From positions 1-64,000 of the forward strand of contig JAIYAP010000059.1 of the NCBI GenBank assembly GCA_027488935.1: a DNA stretch of 64,000 bases. Direction: 5' to 3'. The first letter of the stretch is position 1. Each line of letters starts with the position of its first letter. Below, in pieces: positions 26,726 through 36,931 of this stretch. Made by a program: the position numbers and the translations under genes. Below the pieces are notes generated by a model that searched no databases, was not told where the DNA came from, and saw nothing but the letters and a program-made list of their open reading frames with translations. Source of the stretch: Saprospiraceae bacterium (GTDB lineage: Bacteria; Bacteroidota; Bacteroidia; Chitinophagales; Saprospiraceae).

Positions 26726-27955
26726 ATGTATTCTACCTTTTTTCGAAAAACAGATTTCGAAGCCTCGGAAAAACCTTTGGTTATTTTGGTCGCTAATTTG
26801 ACCTGGACCATTTTTCATTATCGGTTATCCTTAATTAAGGCCTTGCAAAATGCAGGGTATCGGGTGATGGTGGTAGCACCCAGTGATGCGGCTGTACAAC
26901 CTTTAAAGGAAATGACCGGTGTTGGGCACCACGCATTACATCATTTCACCCGCAATTCTACCAACCCAATTCAATGCTGGCGCATGTTATGGGAGTTTTA
27001 TCAGGTGTATCGGCAACATCGGCCCGCGCTGGTAATTCATTTTGGTGTTCAGCCCAATGTATTTGGCAATTTAGGAGCTGCCATGGCGCGCGTGCATTCC
27101 CTTTGTGTGGTAACGGGTTTAGGATATTCGTTTTTACATCGAAATTTAGTGGGCCGCATCGTGCGTTTTTTATACACGATTTCATTTTGGTTTGCCGACA
27201 AAGTGCTGCTCGAAAATGCAGATGATCAGGAGTTGTTGATTGAGTCGGGCATTGTTTCCCGATCAAAGTCCGCCGTTGTAAGTGGTTGTGGTATTAACCT
27301 GGAAGAATACGCGCCCCGCCGAAAAAGCAAAATAAACACCCAACCCGTATTTACATTTATTGGCAGGTTGCTGTACGACAAAGGTTTATACGAATTTGTG
27401 CAGGCGGCTGAAGCGGTGCTGGAGGATTTTCCGGAGGCAAAATTTCAAATTTTGGGTATGCTGGATCATGGTAATCCGGCACACGTGCACCAGGCAGCAT
27501 TAGAAGCATGGATCAGAAGTGGCACCATTCAATATTTAGGTGCGGTAAATGATGTGCGGCCTTATATTGCTGATTCCGACTGGATTGTCTTGCCTTCTTA
27601 CCGCGAAGGTTTGTCGCGCACCTTACTGGAAGCCATGTCGATGGCGCGCCCGATTATCACCTCGGATGTAGCAGGATGCAGACAGGCCGTAGACCACCAT
27701 ATCAATGGCTTTTTGGTACCAGTTCGGGACGCTAAGGCTTTGACTGAAACATTTGTAACTTGTTGTAAAATGCCGCGTAAAACCCAACTCAAAATGGGCA
27801 ATTATGGCCGAATAAAGGCAAAACGGCAGTTTAACCATCAATTGGTCGATCAACAATATCTTACCATCGTAAGTGACGTCACCGAACATAGCCTTGCTGC
27901 AAAGCGCCTGGAATGGGCTCCCCGCTATTCCAAACAACTGGTGCCTGGTTATTAA
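26726..27955 (+). CDS. Glycosyltransferase family 4
   Basis: This 409-aa GT-B enzyme has an N-terminal acceptor domain beginning [18 protein letters not shown] and the GT4 donor motif [20 protein letters not shown] followed by [11 protein letters not shown]. It probably transfers a sugar in polysaccharide or LPS assembly. The ATG at 26726 was chosen; 26693 is an alternative. The 3' end overlaps the convergent ung gene by 4 bp. Confidence 0.88.
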   Translation: MYSTFFRKTDFEASEKPLVILVANLTWTIFHYRLSLIKALQNAGYRVMVVAPSDAAVQPLKEMTGVGHHALHHFTRNSTNPIQCWRMLWEFYQVYRQHRPALVIHFGVQPNVFGNLGAAMARVHSLCVVTGLGYSFLHRNLVGRIVRFLYTISFWFADKVLLENADDQELLIESGIVSRSKSAVVSGCGINLEEYAPRRKSKINTQPVFTFIGRLLYDKGLYEFVQAAEAVLEDFPEAKFQILGMLDHGNPAHVHQAALEAWIRSGTIQYLGAVNDVRPYIADSDWIVLPSYREGLSRTLLEAMSMARPIITSDVAGCRQAVDHHINGFLVPVRDAKALTETFVTCCKMPRKTQLKMGNYGRIKAKRQFNHQLVDQQYLTIVSDVTEHSLAAKRLEWAPRYSKQLVPGY

Positions 27956-28638
27956 ATCAGGCTCCAGTTGATGGGCGCTAAGTCTTGTTGCTCCAGTGCG
28001 GCATTTGCCTTTGAAAAATGTCCGCATCCTTGAAATGCATTGCCCGCAAGCGGCGATGGATGCGCGGATTCCAATACCGTATGCTTGGATGTGTCAATCA
28101 GCGCTTTTTTCCCTTTGGCGAAATTACCCCAAAGCATAAACACGAGTCCAGCGCGTTTTTCAGACAAAACATGAATTACAGCATCTGTAAATTGCTGCCA
28201 ACCAATTTTTTGGTGGGACGCTGGTTTGCCGGATTCGACCGTTAGCATCGCATTGAGCAGGAGTATGCCTTGTTCGGCCCAAGGCGTCAGGTCGCCGTGG
28301 TTGGGGATGGGCAAACCCAAATCCCGGTTGATTTCTTTATAAATATTGACCAAAGAAGGCGGTGTGCGCTTGCCCTTGGGTACGGAAAAACTAAGTCCCA
28401 TCGCCTCCCCAGGGTTGTGGTAAGGATCCTGGCCCAGAATAACCACTTTTACCTGATCGAACGGCGTTATATTGAATGCATTGAAAATGAGCGGCCCTGG
28501 CGGAAAAACTACTTTCCCGGCGCCTTTTTCGGCTAATAAAAACTGCCTAATCTCCCCAAAATAAGGTTTGGAAAATTCGGCTTCCAGAGCTGCTTTCCAG
28601 CTGGGTTCTATTTGTACATTGTTGACATTTTCGGGCAT
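27952..28638 (-). CDS. ung: Uracil-DNA glycosylase
   Basis: This 228-aa family 1 UDG removes uracil from DNA. The water-activating motif [19 protein letters not shown] places catalytic Asp71, and the [10 protein letters not shown] and HPSPLAGN loops are present. The ATG at 28638 gives the family N-terminus; the frame stays open to 28719 but that would overlap the region upstream of the divergent T9SS gene. The two genes are 79 bp apart and read away from each other. Confidence 0.95.
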   Translation of the reverse strand: MPENVNNVQIEPSWKAALEAEFSKPYFGEIRQFLLAEKGAGKVVFPPGPLIFNAFNITPFDQVKVVILGQDPYHNPGEAMGLSFSVPKGKRTPPSLVNIYKEINRDLGLPIPNHGDLTPWAEQGILLLNAMLTVESGKPASHQKIGWQQFTDAVIHVLSEKRAGLVFMLWGNFAKGKKALIDTSKHTVLESAHPSPLAGNAFQGCGHFSKANAALEQQDLAPINWSLI

Positions 28639-28717
28639 ATCGTATAAATTTGGCTGCAAAATAGCGGTAACTTTACAAAGTGATTCCCCCTTTTTCTCTG
28701 AATTAAAATTTGAACCC

Positions 28718-31039
28718 ATGAGATCCCTTTTTACCCTGATTTTTACGTTTTTTGGTACTGCACTCCTGTTTTCTCAATCCAATTATTTTGTTCGATTCCC
28801 GGACGATATTCCGATTGATCAGTGTTCGCAACAAGATTTGAGTATAACCGGGGCGCCTGGTTATTACAATCCAAGTAGTTTATTACTGGAAGCGAGTTAT
28901 GATGACGAAATATTTGCGGTGTTGCAGCCTTATGCGTGTTTTCGGATAAACCGACAATGGAAGGTTTACAACCCGGCGACCTATAACCCTGCAAAACCCT
29001 GTATACACATCCCCAATGTGCTTCCTACGAACAACCCGACCCTCGATCCGGCCCAATATCCGGGCATGATTGTTTCGTCCGATACCGCCAGCGGGCTCTG
29101 GAAAGCAAGTGAAGTGGTGTTGCCAGGTGACACCTTCCCTACGGTTTACAGCACTTTTTGGTCGGATACCGCCAATTGTTATATTGGAACCCAGTATATT
29201 TATATTATTGACACACTTGCTCCTACCATAAAAGACACTTTATACAAAGTGGTCACCACGCAGGATACAAGCGCCAATGATCCAAACTTTTGGCGTGCTT
29301 CCTACTGGACAGATCCTTTCAATGGGCTGAATGATTTGGAAGAAGGCGCTGTAGATTTAAGCATTTTTGCTAAGGATAATTTTGATTGCTTTGGATTGCA
29401 AATTTCGTATCAATTGTGGCTGGATTTGGATGGAAACGGTTTTCAAAAGACGGTCATTCGGCCTGATCAAGGCAATATTCCGGCTGGCCTTGTGCGCTAT
29501 GGCAATGAACAAGATCCGTACAATGGCGGAGAATTGCGTGCATTTGATGTTCGAAACGTTGCACTTGACCAGCAATACCGCTTCTCGCTGCAAGAAATAA
29601 ACACCGATACCAGTCATTTTGCGAAAGTTGCCTGGGTTAGTTTATCTGCGCCACAGGATTTTGTTGCGCCGCAATTGCCGCCCGGGTACCATAAATTGAT
29701 CTGGGAAATTACGGATGGATGTGGCAACACACGCCAGGACACGGTTTTACTCATTATAAAAGGTAGCCATCCATTGGCTGAATTTGCTGGAGTTGTCGTT
29801 CGCTTTCCAGATGATGTATTTGGAAATTTATGCCTGAACAGTGTTAATGCAGGTGCTCCTATTCTTTTGAATCCCTTTGGTTTGCCGATCAAAATGAACT
29901 ACCAGGATGAAGTTTTAGTGGGTTCTACTTTTTGCCAGAGTATTAACCGAATTTGGATTATCTACAACGAAAACACACTTGACCTGCAAAAAGTAGGCGT
30001 ACAAGTGCCCAATCCAACCACAAATGCGATTCCGATACATCCGTCAAATAGGCCTGGACCAACCGTTGCCCCCGTCGACATGCCCGCGCCCTGGGCACCC
30101 AGTATTGTCAAAGTGAAACCTACCGACACAGGAACAACCAATTACAGTAACTATTGGAGTGCTTCACCTAATTTTTACAATTACATACAGTTTATTCGTT
30201 TATCGGATTTGGTGGATCCCGTCATTTCTGAATGTACCGTGGATAAACAAATCGTACAGGATACCACCGCGAATTCACCACTTTTCTGGAATGCAGCCGG
30301 CTGGTTGGACCATTCGAGTGGCAGTCAGGACTTGCCGGAAGTCCCCGTAAGTTTGCCCATCACAGCATACGATAATTGCAGCGGGATCGATTTGATTCCG
30401 AATATACAATTGTTGTTGGATCTTGATCAGGACGGGACACCAGAAACCCGTTACAACATCGCGAATACGAATCAAGCCGGTACGGTGCTGTACAACAACC
30501 TGAACGGTGCGGGGGAGTTGCGCTACTTTGATCAGCGGCCGGTACCAAATAATGCGCGTTATTTATTTGGCATTCAATCGGTTGTGAAAGACAGTAGCCG
30601 AATTTTTGATCTTTGTTGGTACTCCACTGCGAATCCAGGCGAAAGAATTCCGGCCCAATTACCCCCTGGCGCGCATCAGATTTTTTGGCGGGTAAACGAT
30701 GGCTGTGGCAATACCGCTACCTGTAATACCGCTTTTACGATTCCATTTGATTCAACGGTAAGCACTTTACCCGCTCTTGCAACATCCACGTTTAATCTGG
30801 TTGCTCGGCCCAATCCGTTGCAGGATCAAACGCAAATAAGTTTCTATCTGCCTGAATCTGACCAAATTACGATGCAATTGTTTGATGCTCAAGGGAAATT
30901 GATGCAAATGCAAAGTGGTTTTTATCCGGCGGGCAAACAGCAGATGGATCTTCGGGTAGAGGGAGTTAGTGGGGTGTATTATGTTTTATTGCGGGGTGAT
31001 AAGGCTTCGGGGAGTTGCAAACTGGTTAAATTGCCTTGA
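28718..31039 (+). CDS. T9SS type A sorting domain-containing protein
   Basis: This 773-aa secreted protein has a signal peptide (residues 1-20, ending Leu-Phe-Ser-Gln), two internal copies of a module of about 350 residues, and a C-terminal T9SS type A domain (about 690-773: [19 protein letters not shown], then FDAQGKLM). Each module begins VRFPDD (residues about 23 and 398), includes a Cys-containing CFRIN/CQSINR segment followed by W-K/I-x-Y-N, and ends DGCGNT. The modules resemble HYR/Ig-like adhesive repeats. It is expected on the cell surface or secreted. No catalytic motif was seen. Confidence 0.85.
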   Translation: MRSLFTLIFTFFGTALLFSQSNYFVRFPDDIPIDQCSQQDLSITGAPGYYNPSSLLLEASYDDEIFAVLQPYACFRINRQWKVYNPATYNPAKPCIHIPNVLPTNNPTLDPAQYPGMIVSSDTASGLWKASEVVLPGDTFPTVYSTFWSDTANCYIGTQYIYIIDTLAPTIKDTLYKVVTTQDTSANDPNFWRASYWTDPFNGLNDLEEGAVDLSIFAKDNFDCFGLQISYQLWLDLDGNGFQKTVIRPDQGNIPAGLVRYGNEQDPYNGGELRAFDVRNVALDQQYRFSLQEINTDTSHFAKVAWVSLSAPQDFVAPQLPPGYHKLIWEITDGCGNTRQDTVLLIIKGSHPLAEFAGVVVRFPDDVFGNLCLNSVNAGAPILLNPFGLPIKMNYQDEVLVGSTFCQSINRIWIIYNENTLDLQKVGVQVPNPTTNAIPIHPSNRPGPTVAPVDMPAPWAPSIVKVKPTDTGTTNYSNYWSASPNFYNYIQFIRLSDLVDPVISECTVDKQIVQDTTANSPLFWNAAGWLDHSSGSQDLPEVPVSLPITAYDNCSGIDLIPNIQLLLDLDQDGTPETRYNIANTNQAGTVLYNNLNGAGELRYFDQRPVPNNARYLFGIQSVVKDSSRIFDLCWYSTANPGERIPAQLPPGAHQIFWRVNDGCGNTATCNTAFTIPFDSTVSTLPALATSTFNLVARPNPLQDQTQISFYLPESDQITMQLFDAQGKLMQMQSGFYPAGKQQMDLRVEGVSGVYYVLLRGDKASGSCKLVKLP

Positions 31040-31067
31040 TTTGAACTTAAAGTTAAAAAATAGCGTT

Positions 31068-31096
31068 TTGTATTTTCGCAGGATATTGTAATTTTG
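31068..31096 (+). promoter_or_regulatory. Promoter of tRNA-Arg(TCT)
   Basis: TTG (31068-31070), an 18-bp spacer and TAATTTTG (31089-31096) lie just upstream of the tRNA. Transcription would start about 10 nt before it. Confidence 0.65.
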
Positions 31097-31112
31097 CGGA
31101 ATCCAAACAAAT

Positions 31113-31185
31113 GGTCTCGTAGCTCAATGGATAGAGCACTTGCCTTCTAAGCCAGCGGTTACTGGTTCGACCCCAGTCGGGATCA
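31113..31185 (+). tRNA. tRNA-Arg (TCT anticodon)
   Basis: A 73-nt cloverleaf: acceptor GGTCTCG/CGGGATC, D arm GCTC/GAGC, anticodon stem CTTGC/GCCAG with loop CTTCTAA (anticodon TCT, reads AGA), T arm ACTGG/CCAGT with loop TTCGACC, discriminator A. The anticodon stem has one T-C mismatch (positions 29-41), which is unusual. CCA is not encoded. Confidence 0.92.
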
Positions 31186-31194
31186 CTTACAATA

Positions 31195-31234
31195 AAAGCC
31201 TGATATACACGATTGTGTATATTAGGCTTTTTTT
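31195..31234 (+). terminator. Rho-independent terminator after tRNA-Arg(TCT)
   Basis: AAAGCCTGATATACAC pairs with GTGTATATTAGGCTTT with a single G-T wobble, loop GATT, followed by a T-run. It starts 10 bp after the tRNA and closes a one-gene unit. Confidence 0.85.
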
Positions 31235-31285
31235 ATGTTGGTTGTTAAACTAGGTGCCCCAATACAATGTGTTTTACCCGCTGCC

Positions 31286-32416
31286 CTACCCCATCAAGGC
31301 TGCTGTTAACGCCTCCCAGGAAAAACGCTTTTTCTCTTCCCGAACGCCTTTTTGCAGTTCATCCGCCCTATTTTGACCAAAAAAGTCTTGCATGGCCGCA
31401 GCAATTGCCCCAGGTTCGGGCGCAACTACATATCCAGATACCCCGTCGGTTACAATTTCAGGCAATCCGCCCACGTTGGTGACGATCATGGGCTTTTCAA
31501 AATGATAGGCGATTTGGGAAATGCCGCTTTGGGTGGCACTGCGATAGGGCTGCACCACCAAATCGGCTGCAGAGAAATACTGATTTACGGTGTCGTTGGA
31601 GATAAAATCGAGGTGCAAATGTACCCGTTCGGCTAATTGGTGCTGATCAATGATCTGTTGGTAAAATTGCCAGTCTTCATAACATTCCCCGGCAATAATG
31701 GCATGTAAACCTGGGTACTGCGCCAAGGCCTCCAGCAATAAATCCAGGCCTTTGTATTTGCGGATAAAGCCGAAAAACAATACCAAAGGCACATTTTCTG
31801 GTATTTTCAACATCCTGCGCGCCGCTGATGCGGGCAAAATTGCACCATATTGGTTATATATGGGGTGTGGCGCAAAACGCACCGGCGCCACCCGTTTGTT
31901 CAAAAAAGATTGAATCTCCTCCCCTACTGAGCGCGACATCACCACAAATGCATCACAAGCCCCTACAAAATAGGCTGAAAAGACTAAGTCGCCCGGCCGT
32001 TTTTCATGGGGTATGATGTTGTCTACCAAGGCGGTAATCGTAAATCTTTTTCGGGAAAATAAACGTGCCATGCGCAAAATAGAACCCAGCGCAGGCCCCA
32101 TAAATGGCAGCCAAAAACGAACGATTACGCGATCGGGTTGCGCACGCGCGAGGGCGCGACCCGTTGTAACCCAATTGAAAGGGTTGATGGAATTGATGCG
32201 CGTTTCAATTTTTACACCTTCCGGAGCCGGATCATCGGTAAACTGCGTTTTGCCCGGAAATAAAAAACCCGGGTATTGGAGCGCATAAGAGTAGATAACT
32301 ACCTCGGCGCCTGCCCGGGTCAATTCCTGCGCCAAACGCTCCGAAGAGGCTGCAATGCCTCCCCGGAGCGGATGAGCAGGAGATAAAATGATTATTTTTT
32401 GCTGTTTAATCTGCAA
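31286..32416 (-). CDS. Glycosyltransferase family 4
   Basis: This 376-aa GT-B enzyme begins IIILSPAHPLRGGIAASSERLA, the usual N-terminal glycine-rich acceptor loop, and has the donor-side VVQPYRSATQSGISQIAYHF and VTNVGGLPEIV segments. The only plausible start is TTG at 32416, 11 bp after the stop of the large T9SS gene, so translation is probably coupled to it. Such enzymes near T9SS cargo may glycosylate surface polysaccharide; a direct role on the neighbour is speculation. Confidence 0.85.
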   Translation of the reverse strand: MQIKQQKIIILSPAHPLRGGIAASSERLAQELTRAGAEVVIYSYALQYPGFLFPGKTQFTDDPAPEGVKIETRINSINPFNWVTTGRALARAQPDRVIVRFWLPFMGPALGSILRMARLFSRKRFTITALVDNIIPHEKRPGDLVFSAYFVGACDAFVVMSRSVGEEIQSFLNKRVAPVRFAPHPIYNQYGAILPASAARRMLKIPENVPLVLFFGFIRKYKGLDLLLEALAQYPGLHAIIAGECYEDWQFYQQIIDQHQLAERVHLHLDFISNDTVNQYFSAADLVVQPYRSATQSGISQIAYHFEKPMIVTNVGGLPEIVTDGVSGYVVAPEPGAIAAAMQDFFGQNRADELQKGVREEKKRFSWEALTAALMG

Positions 32417-32427
32417 AACAAGGTGTT

Positions 32428-35400
32428 TTATGGTTTTTCGACCAGCACCAATTTACGGGTAACGGCTTGTTGATCCAATTGAATCATAACCGTGTACACC
32501 CCAGGCGCTGCGTTCCCCAGGTCAATTTTTACAACCGTTTCAATGCTGTGTTGCAATGGATTAGCCCAAATCAATCGACCTGTCACATCCATTACCGTCA
32601 CCAGCACATCCATTTCTTTGTCTAATTTCAGCTGCAAGGTACTTTGTCCGGTGCTTGGATTCGGACTTAGTTGCAAAGATTGTAAGCCGTCGGTTTCAAA
32701 AGTGGCCACGGGAGCGGTAATGATAATACTTGTTGTAGCAGTACAACCGGTAGCTACATCTGTGATCGTACAAGTATAAACCCCGGCAGAAAGATTATTG
32801 ATGCTTGGTGCCGTTGCATTGTTGCTCCACAAAAAGGTAAAAATACCCGATCCACCTGTTGGTGACAGGGAAATTGCGCCATCATTGCTGGAGGATGTGG
32901 AACAGTTTATAATAAAAGCTGTATCAATCGAAATAGCAGGCGGCTGCACAATGGTCACATCCGAGAATACCGCAACACATCCACCGGCATCTGTAACGGT
33001 TAAACCAAGTGTAAATGGAGGCTGTGTAGGCAATGTAGTGGTTGCAGTAGTATCCCCATTAGACCATAAATATTGGTATGGGGGCGTACCACCAGTTGTG
33101 GAGGCCGAAACGGTAATGGGTCCAAAACAAGTAATGGTAATCGGTGCGATTTGTATCTGAAGCGGCGGCGCATCTACCACCGTAACCACCGAACTTACCG
33201 TACAACCGTTTGTTCCTGTGGCAATTACCTGAAAATCGCCCGACAGGCAAATTTCGGAAGGCGATAGTATGATATCTGATGGAATTGCCTTCAGGTTGAC
33301 GCAACTGATTAGGCAATTCAATGCAGGGTAAGGCTCCAGGCTGTAAACCGGAATGGCTTTGTCTTCCCCAACGGTCACATTCGCCTGTGCCGTGCAGCCA
33401 TTATTGGCTTTTACCGTAAGGGTGTACAAGCCTGGGTTATTTACACTTGGGTTTTGTTGGGAACTGGTATAGCCATTCGGGCCGGTCCAACTGTATTCCG
33501 TAATATTGGGCGACGAAGAACTGCCTTGCAAGGTAGAGGCCGGGTTGGTACACGTAAGTATGTTGCTCGCAGCCGCACTCGCATTGGGTACGGTTCCGTC
33601 GGTTGTAACAACCACCGAACTACTTGAAGTACAACCATTTGTAGCTCGAACGGTCAGGATATAATCACCACTTACTGTAACGGTAATCGTATTTGTACTG
33701 GCCGTAAATCCACCCGGGCCGGTCCAGGCATACGTGGCGTTAGGTGCATTGGAGGTGCCTGTTAATACCGTAGAAGCATTGCTGCAAGTGAGTTGCAGGT
33801 TGCCTGTAATCGAAGCGCCAGGAGTTGCAACATCTTGCGCGACACTTACCGTAGAAGTAGAGGAGCAGCCGTTTACCGAATTGGTCACGGTTACACTATA
33901 CGTACCCGGTGCCGTAACAATAGGGTCTTCCAGCACAGAAACGTAGTTGCCCGGACCAATCCAACTATATGTATTGTTGTTGCCTGCTTCCAGGTTGATG
34001 GTCACACTAGGGGTAGCGCAGGTGATGGTTGCTGGATTGGCAATAATAACGGGAGGTGCAAAACTTTGCGTGATGATCACACTGGCCGTGGTGGTACAAC
34101 CATTGAGGGGATTGGTAACCAATAAGTTATACACCCCAGGGGTTGACATAGTAACAGTAGCCCCCGTTTTAAAGTAACCATTCAGCCCTGTCCAGATACA
34201 CTCAAAAGTGGTGTTTACACTTGCTGTAACGCTTAAAACATTACAGGTTAAAACCCCGCCGTTGCTCACCTGCGGCGCTGGTATTACGGGTAAAGCGGTA
34301 TTTTCGGTTACAAACGCCGTATTGGTATTTGTACAGCCATTTTGTGCCGTTACCGTTACAGTATATTGGCCAGCAACACCGACGCTTGGGTTTTGCACAT
34401 TGGAACTGTAGCCGTTCGGACCAGCCCAAATAACGGATTGAATCGCTTGGGTGGCGCTTACATTCAGGGTCGCTTCAGGCTGGAGGCAAGTTATGGCACT
34501 ACCAATTGCGGTTACTACCGGCGCGGTCGCGGCAACAATTACAGCCTGTTGAATTGGGCCAATACTGTTGTTGATCCAAATACCACCGCCCGCTGTGTAC
34601 TCAATATACAATGAACGTACTTGGTAATAAAAAGTGTCAACCCCCGGGCTGGTTTCAGTGTATGCATTGGTGGTCAACCAGTTGGGCGTAACGCGGGTAT
34701 AAGGACCGTCGAGTGCAGTACTGCGGTACACATAATAACCAATGATATTGGTGTCCACCGGTGCGGTCCAGGTCAAATTCACATTGTTGCATTTTTGAGT
34801 AACCGCCAAATTTGTCGGCGGCTCTACCACAAAGGCGCGCAAAGTTGGGTCGCCCAACAACGCGATGTGCGCACCACCTTCGCCAAAACTGCCATAAAAC
34901 CCATTGTTGGTGGCGGCATTTTGGGTTTCTTTCATGGCGTAACCAATCGTTTCACCGGAAGCCATGGAATGCAGGAAAAACGTTGGACGTCCGGCCCAAC
35001 CACAAGTCAGGATACTGCCTTTGGAAGCAAGGGCCGCTGGCATAAACGGATCTGTATCATAATCCCAGTCACCAAAATAACTGCCGAACAAATTAGAAAA
35101 CACGATATTGACAGAATCGGCTCCAAAATTACTGCTGCTGCCAACCCCGCCTGCGCCCTGGTAGTTACCGCCGCCACAGCCATATCCCAAGAGGTAGGAA
35201 TTGGCATCCGTATCATTGAAAAAATCGCCCAATACAATGTTTTCATCCCCAACAATTGGATAAGCATTCCGGAAACCACTGGCAGCAAAGGCCTCTCCAC
35301 TGAAATAGCCAAAATTGTCGTCAATGATTGCTTTAGTAGCTGGAACGTATTGTTTGGAGCGAAACTTGTGGTTTTTATCCAAATAACGGCGCAGCAACTC

Positions 35401-36243
35401 AATTTCAGTAGCCCCAAACGTTCCCTGGGTTAAACGCCGAAAATCGAGGCGGCCAATTTGCAATTCTGTGGGAGTAGGAATAAAGTTTTGGTCAAACTTG
35501 CCATCGCCCGGGATATTGTTGGTTTGTGGCCGTCCAGCGTTTGAAATATTGACCGTATTGTCGGTCCAAACCCCATTGATATCGGCATAGAAATTATCAC
35601 AAGGCCAAGCGCCCGCATGTTCAGGATGCCCGTCCCAAGCCGAACTACCACTGTACGGCACCGGAACCCGACCTATCAAAAACACTGCTTTCAGGTTGGT
35701 TGGATCGGCATTATATTCCGCTTTGATCAGGTTTTTTACAGAAGTAACGGTGGCGGAAGGTCCGATTTTGACAGGTTTGGTCACCCAGCCATCGCCACGC
35801 ATGTCGTTTTTCATTCGCACCAGTTCTACGCCCAGGGCATCTGCGGTGGTAGAGTCTACAATAACCAGCACTTTGCCTCGGTTATCCACGGCCGCAGCTC
35901 CCACGGCAACGTGCGCATATCCATAGGCATTGAGGGTGCCCCTGGTGCGTTGTATCACGTACTCATAGGTTTGACCTGCCACCACCGAATTATCAATAAT
36001 GCCGGTAATGGTCGTATTGGCCTGGCTGTAAGCCTGCACCCATTGGGCACCAGTTTGGCCCTTGGTACGGCGCAAAATAAGGATGTTCGAGGTGTCCGGG
36101 TTTTCAAAAGTGACAATCACACTCAACGGACTTGGGTTCACATCGGCAGCGATTGGAACCGTGATGTCTTTGGCGGATTGCCCGAAAAGCAGGGCGGAGG
36201 CGAGTAGAAAGCCACTCAGCAAAAGTGTAAATTTGGATTTCAT
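32428..36243 (-). CDS. Gingipain-like (C25-like) T9SS protein with Ig-like repeats
   Basis: This 1271-aa secreted protein has a signal peptide ending Leu-Leu-Phe-Gly-Gln, a caspase-like region (about 125-475), an Fn3 domain (about 477-570), six or more Ig-like repeats of about 80 residues with the pattern C..W-x-GPNGY..G-x-Y-T-V-T-V..NGC, two SprB/PKD-like repeats with YLWSNG/FLWSNN, and a C-terminal T9SS type A domain (about 1190-1271). The caspase-like region ends in HIALLGDPTLR, as in C25 peptidases. Cys414 in LTCGWAGRP fits the catalytic Cys, but the expected His-Gly motif appears as YGCGGGN (354-360), so activity is doubtful. The ATG at 36243 is used; the TTG two codons earlier is not needed. 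Confidence 0.8.
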   Translation of the reverse strand: MKSKFTLLLSGFLLASALLFGQSAKDITVPIAADVNPSPLSVIVTFENPDTSNILILRRTKGQTGAQWVQAYSQANTTITGIIDNSVVAGQTYEYVIQRTRGTLNAYGYAHVAVGAAAVDNRGKVLVIVDSTTADALGVELVRMKNDMRGDGWVTKPVKIGPSATVTSVKNLIKAEYNADPTNLKAVFLIGRVPVPYSGSSAWDGHPEHAGAWPCDNFYADINGVWTDNTVNISNAGRPQTNNIPGDGKFDQNFIPTPTELQIGRLDFRRLTQGTFGATEIELLRRYLDKNHKFRSKQYVPATKAIIDDNFGYFSGEAFAASGFRNAYPIVGDENIVLGDFFNDTDANSYLLGYGCGGGNYQGAGGVGSSSNFGADSVNIVFSNLFGSYFGDWDYDTDPFMPAALASKGSILTCGWAGRPTFFLHSMASGETIGYAMKETQNAATNNGFYGSFGEGGAHIALLGDPTLRAFVVEPPTNLAVTQKCNNVNLTWTAPVDTNIIGYYVYRSTALDGPYTRVTPNWLTTNAYTETSPGVDTFYYQVRSLYIEYTAGGGIWINNSIGPIQQAVIVAATAPVVTAIGSAITCLQPEATLNVSATQAIQSVIWAGPNGYSSNVQNPSVGVAGQYTVTVTAQNGCTNTNTAFVTENTALPVIPAPQVSNGGVLTCNVLSVTASVNTTFECIWTGLNGYFKTGATVTMSTPGVYNLLVTNPLNGCTTTASVIITQSFAPPVIIANPATITCATPSVTINLEAGNNNTYSWIGPGNYVSVLEDPIVTAPGTYSVTVTNSVNGCSSTSTVSVAQDVATPGASITGNLQLTCSNASTVLTGTSNAPNATYAWTGPGGFTASTNTITVTVSGDYILTVRATNGCTSSSSVVVTTDGTVPNASAAASNILTCTNPASTLQGSSSSPNITEYSWTGPNGYTSSQQNPSVNNPGLYTLTVKANNGCTAQANVTVGEDKAIPVYSLEPYPALNCLISCVNLKAIPSDIILSPSEICLSGDFQVIATGTNGCTVSSVVTVVDAPPLQIQIAPITITCFGPITVSASTTGGTPPYQYLWSNGDTTATTTLPTQPPFTLGLTVTDAGGCVAVFSDVTIVQPPAISIDTAFIINCSTSSSNDGAISLSPTGGSGIFTFLWSNNATAPSINNLSAGVYTCTITDVATGCTATTSIIITAPVATFETDGLQSLQLSPNPSTGQSTLQLKLDKEMDVLVTVMDVTGRLIWANPLQHSIETVVKIDLGNAAPGVYTVMIQLDQQAVTRKLVLVEKP

Positions 36244-36412
36244 AAACAAGCGCTTGGGTTAGGTAAAATAGTAAGGACAAGATTAATCAAATGTCGCTAA
36301 TTTTACGCGCTAGCCGGAAAAATTTTTCAAGTTTGCGCAAAAACGACATTTTGTTAAACCGGATCCTTAAAATCGTGTTTACTTTCACGCACCACTAAAA
36401 TGACTGGTTTTT

Positions 36413-36892
36413 ATGGCTTTACCGAATCAAAGGCTCATCGATGCACTGCGCACGGCAGCGCAACAACTTAACAACGGCGCCCCATATGCCTGGGGTCACC
36501 ACGGACAATGCAATTGCGGCAATCTTGCGCAAATTCTTACGCCATTTACCGATCTGGAAATTCAAAAATTCGCCCATCAAAGTGCCGGTGAATGGACCGA
36601 ACTTGCCGAAGCATTTTGTGCTACCTCGGGCGCTCCGATCGATTTGGTGCTTGAAAAACTGATGGATGCCGGTTTGCAACCCAGCGATGTACAACACCTG
36701 GAGTATTTGAGTGATAAAACGGTGCTGAAAAACCTGGCGGGTGGATTTCGCTGGCTGAAACGCAACAAAAGGGAAGATGTAATTGCCTATTTTGAAGCAT
36801 TTGCACAATTGCTGGAAGACCGGCTGCTGGATCATGCCGTTGAGCAATTGGCAAAAGCAAGTGGAGAATTGAACACCTTGGCTGTTCGCTAA
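36413..36892 (+). CDS. Conserved hypothetical protein with WGHxGxCNCG motif
   Basis: This 159-aa cytoplasmic protein has the motif YAWGHHGQCNCGNLAQ near residue 25, where two His and two Cys could bind a metal, and a largely helical rest. I have the impression of similar proteins across Cytophagia/Saprospiria, but no named function. It stands alone between the T9SS gene (divergent) and glyS (convergent). Confidence 0.75.
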   Translation: MALPNQRLIDALRTAAQQLNNGAPYAWGHHGQCNCGNLAQILTPFTDLEIQKFAHQSAGEWTELAEAFCATSGAPIDLVLEKLMDAGLQPSDVQHLEYLSDKTVLKNLAGGFRWLKRNKREDVIAYFEAFAQLLEDRLLDHAVEQLAKASGELNTLAVR

Positions 36893-36931
36893 GTTTCAAT
36901 CCCCCACCCTGTATTATATAAACCTGCTCCC

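Noticed and set aside
34621-35433. 270-codon + strand frame opposite the gingipain-like gene, plus several others at 33793-34125 and 35617-36207
   Set aside because: The sense strand has a complete multi-domain protein; the antisense frames show no domain, no start context and no promoter.
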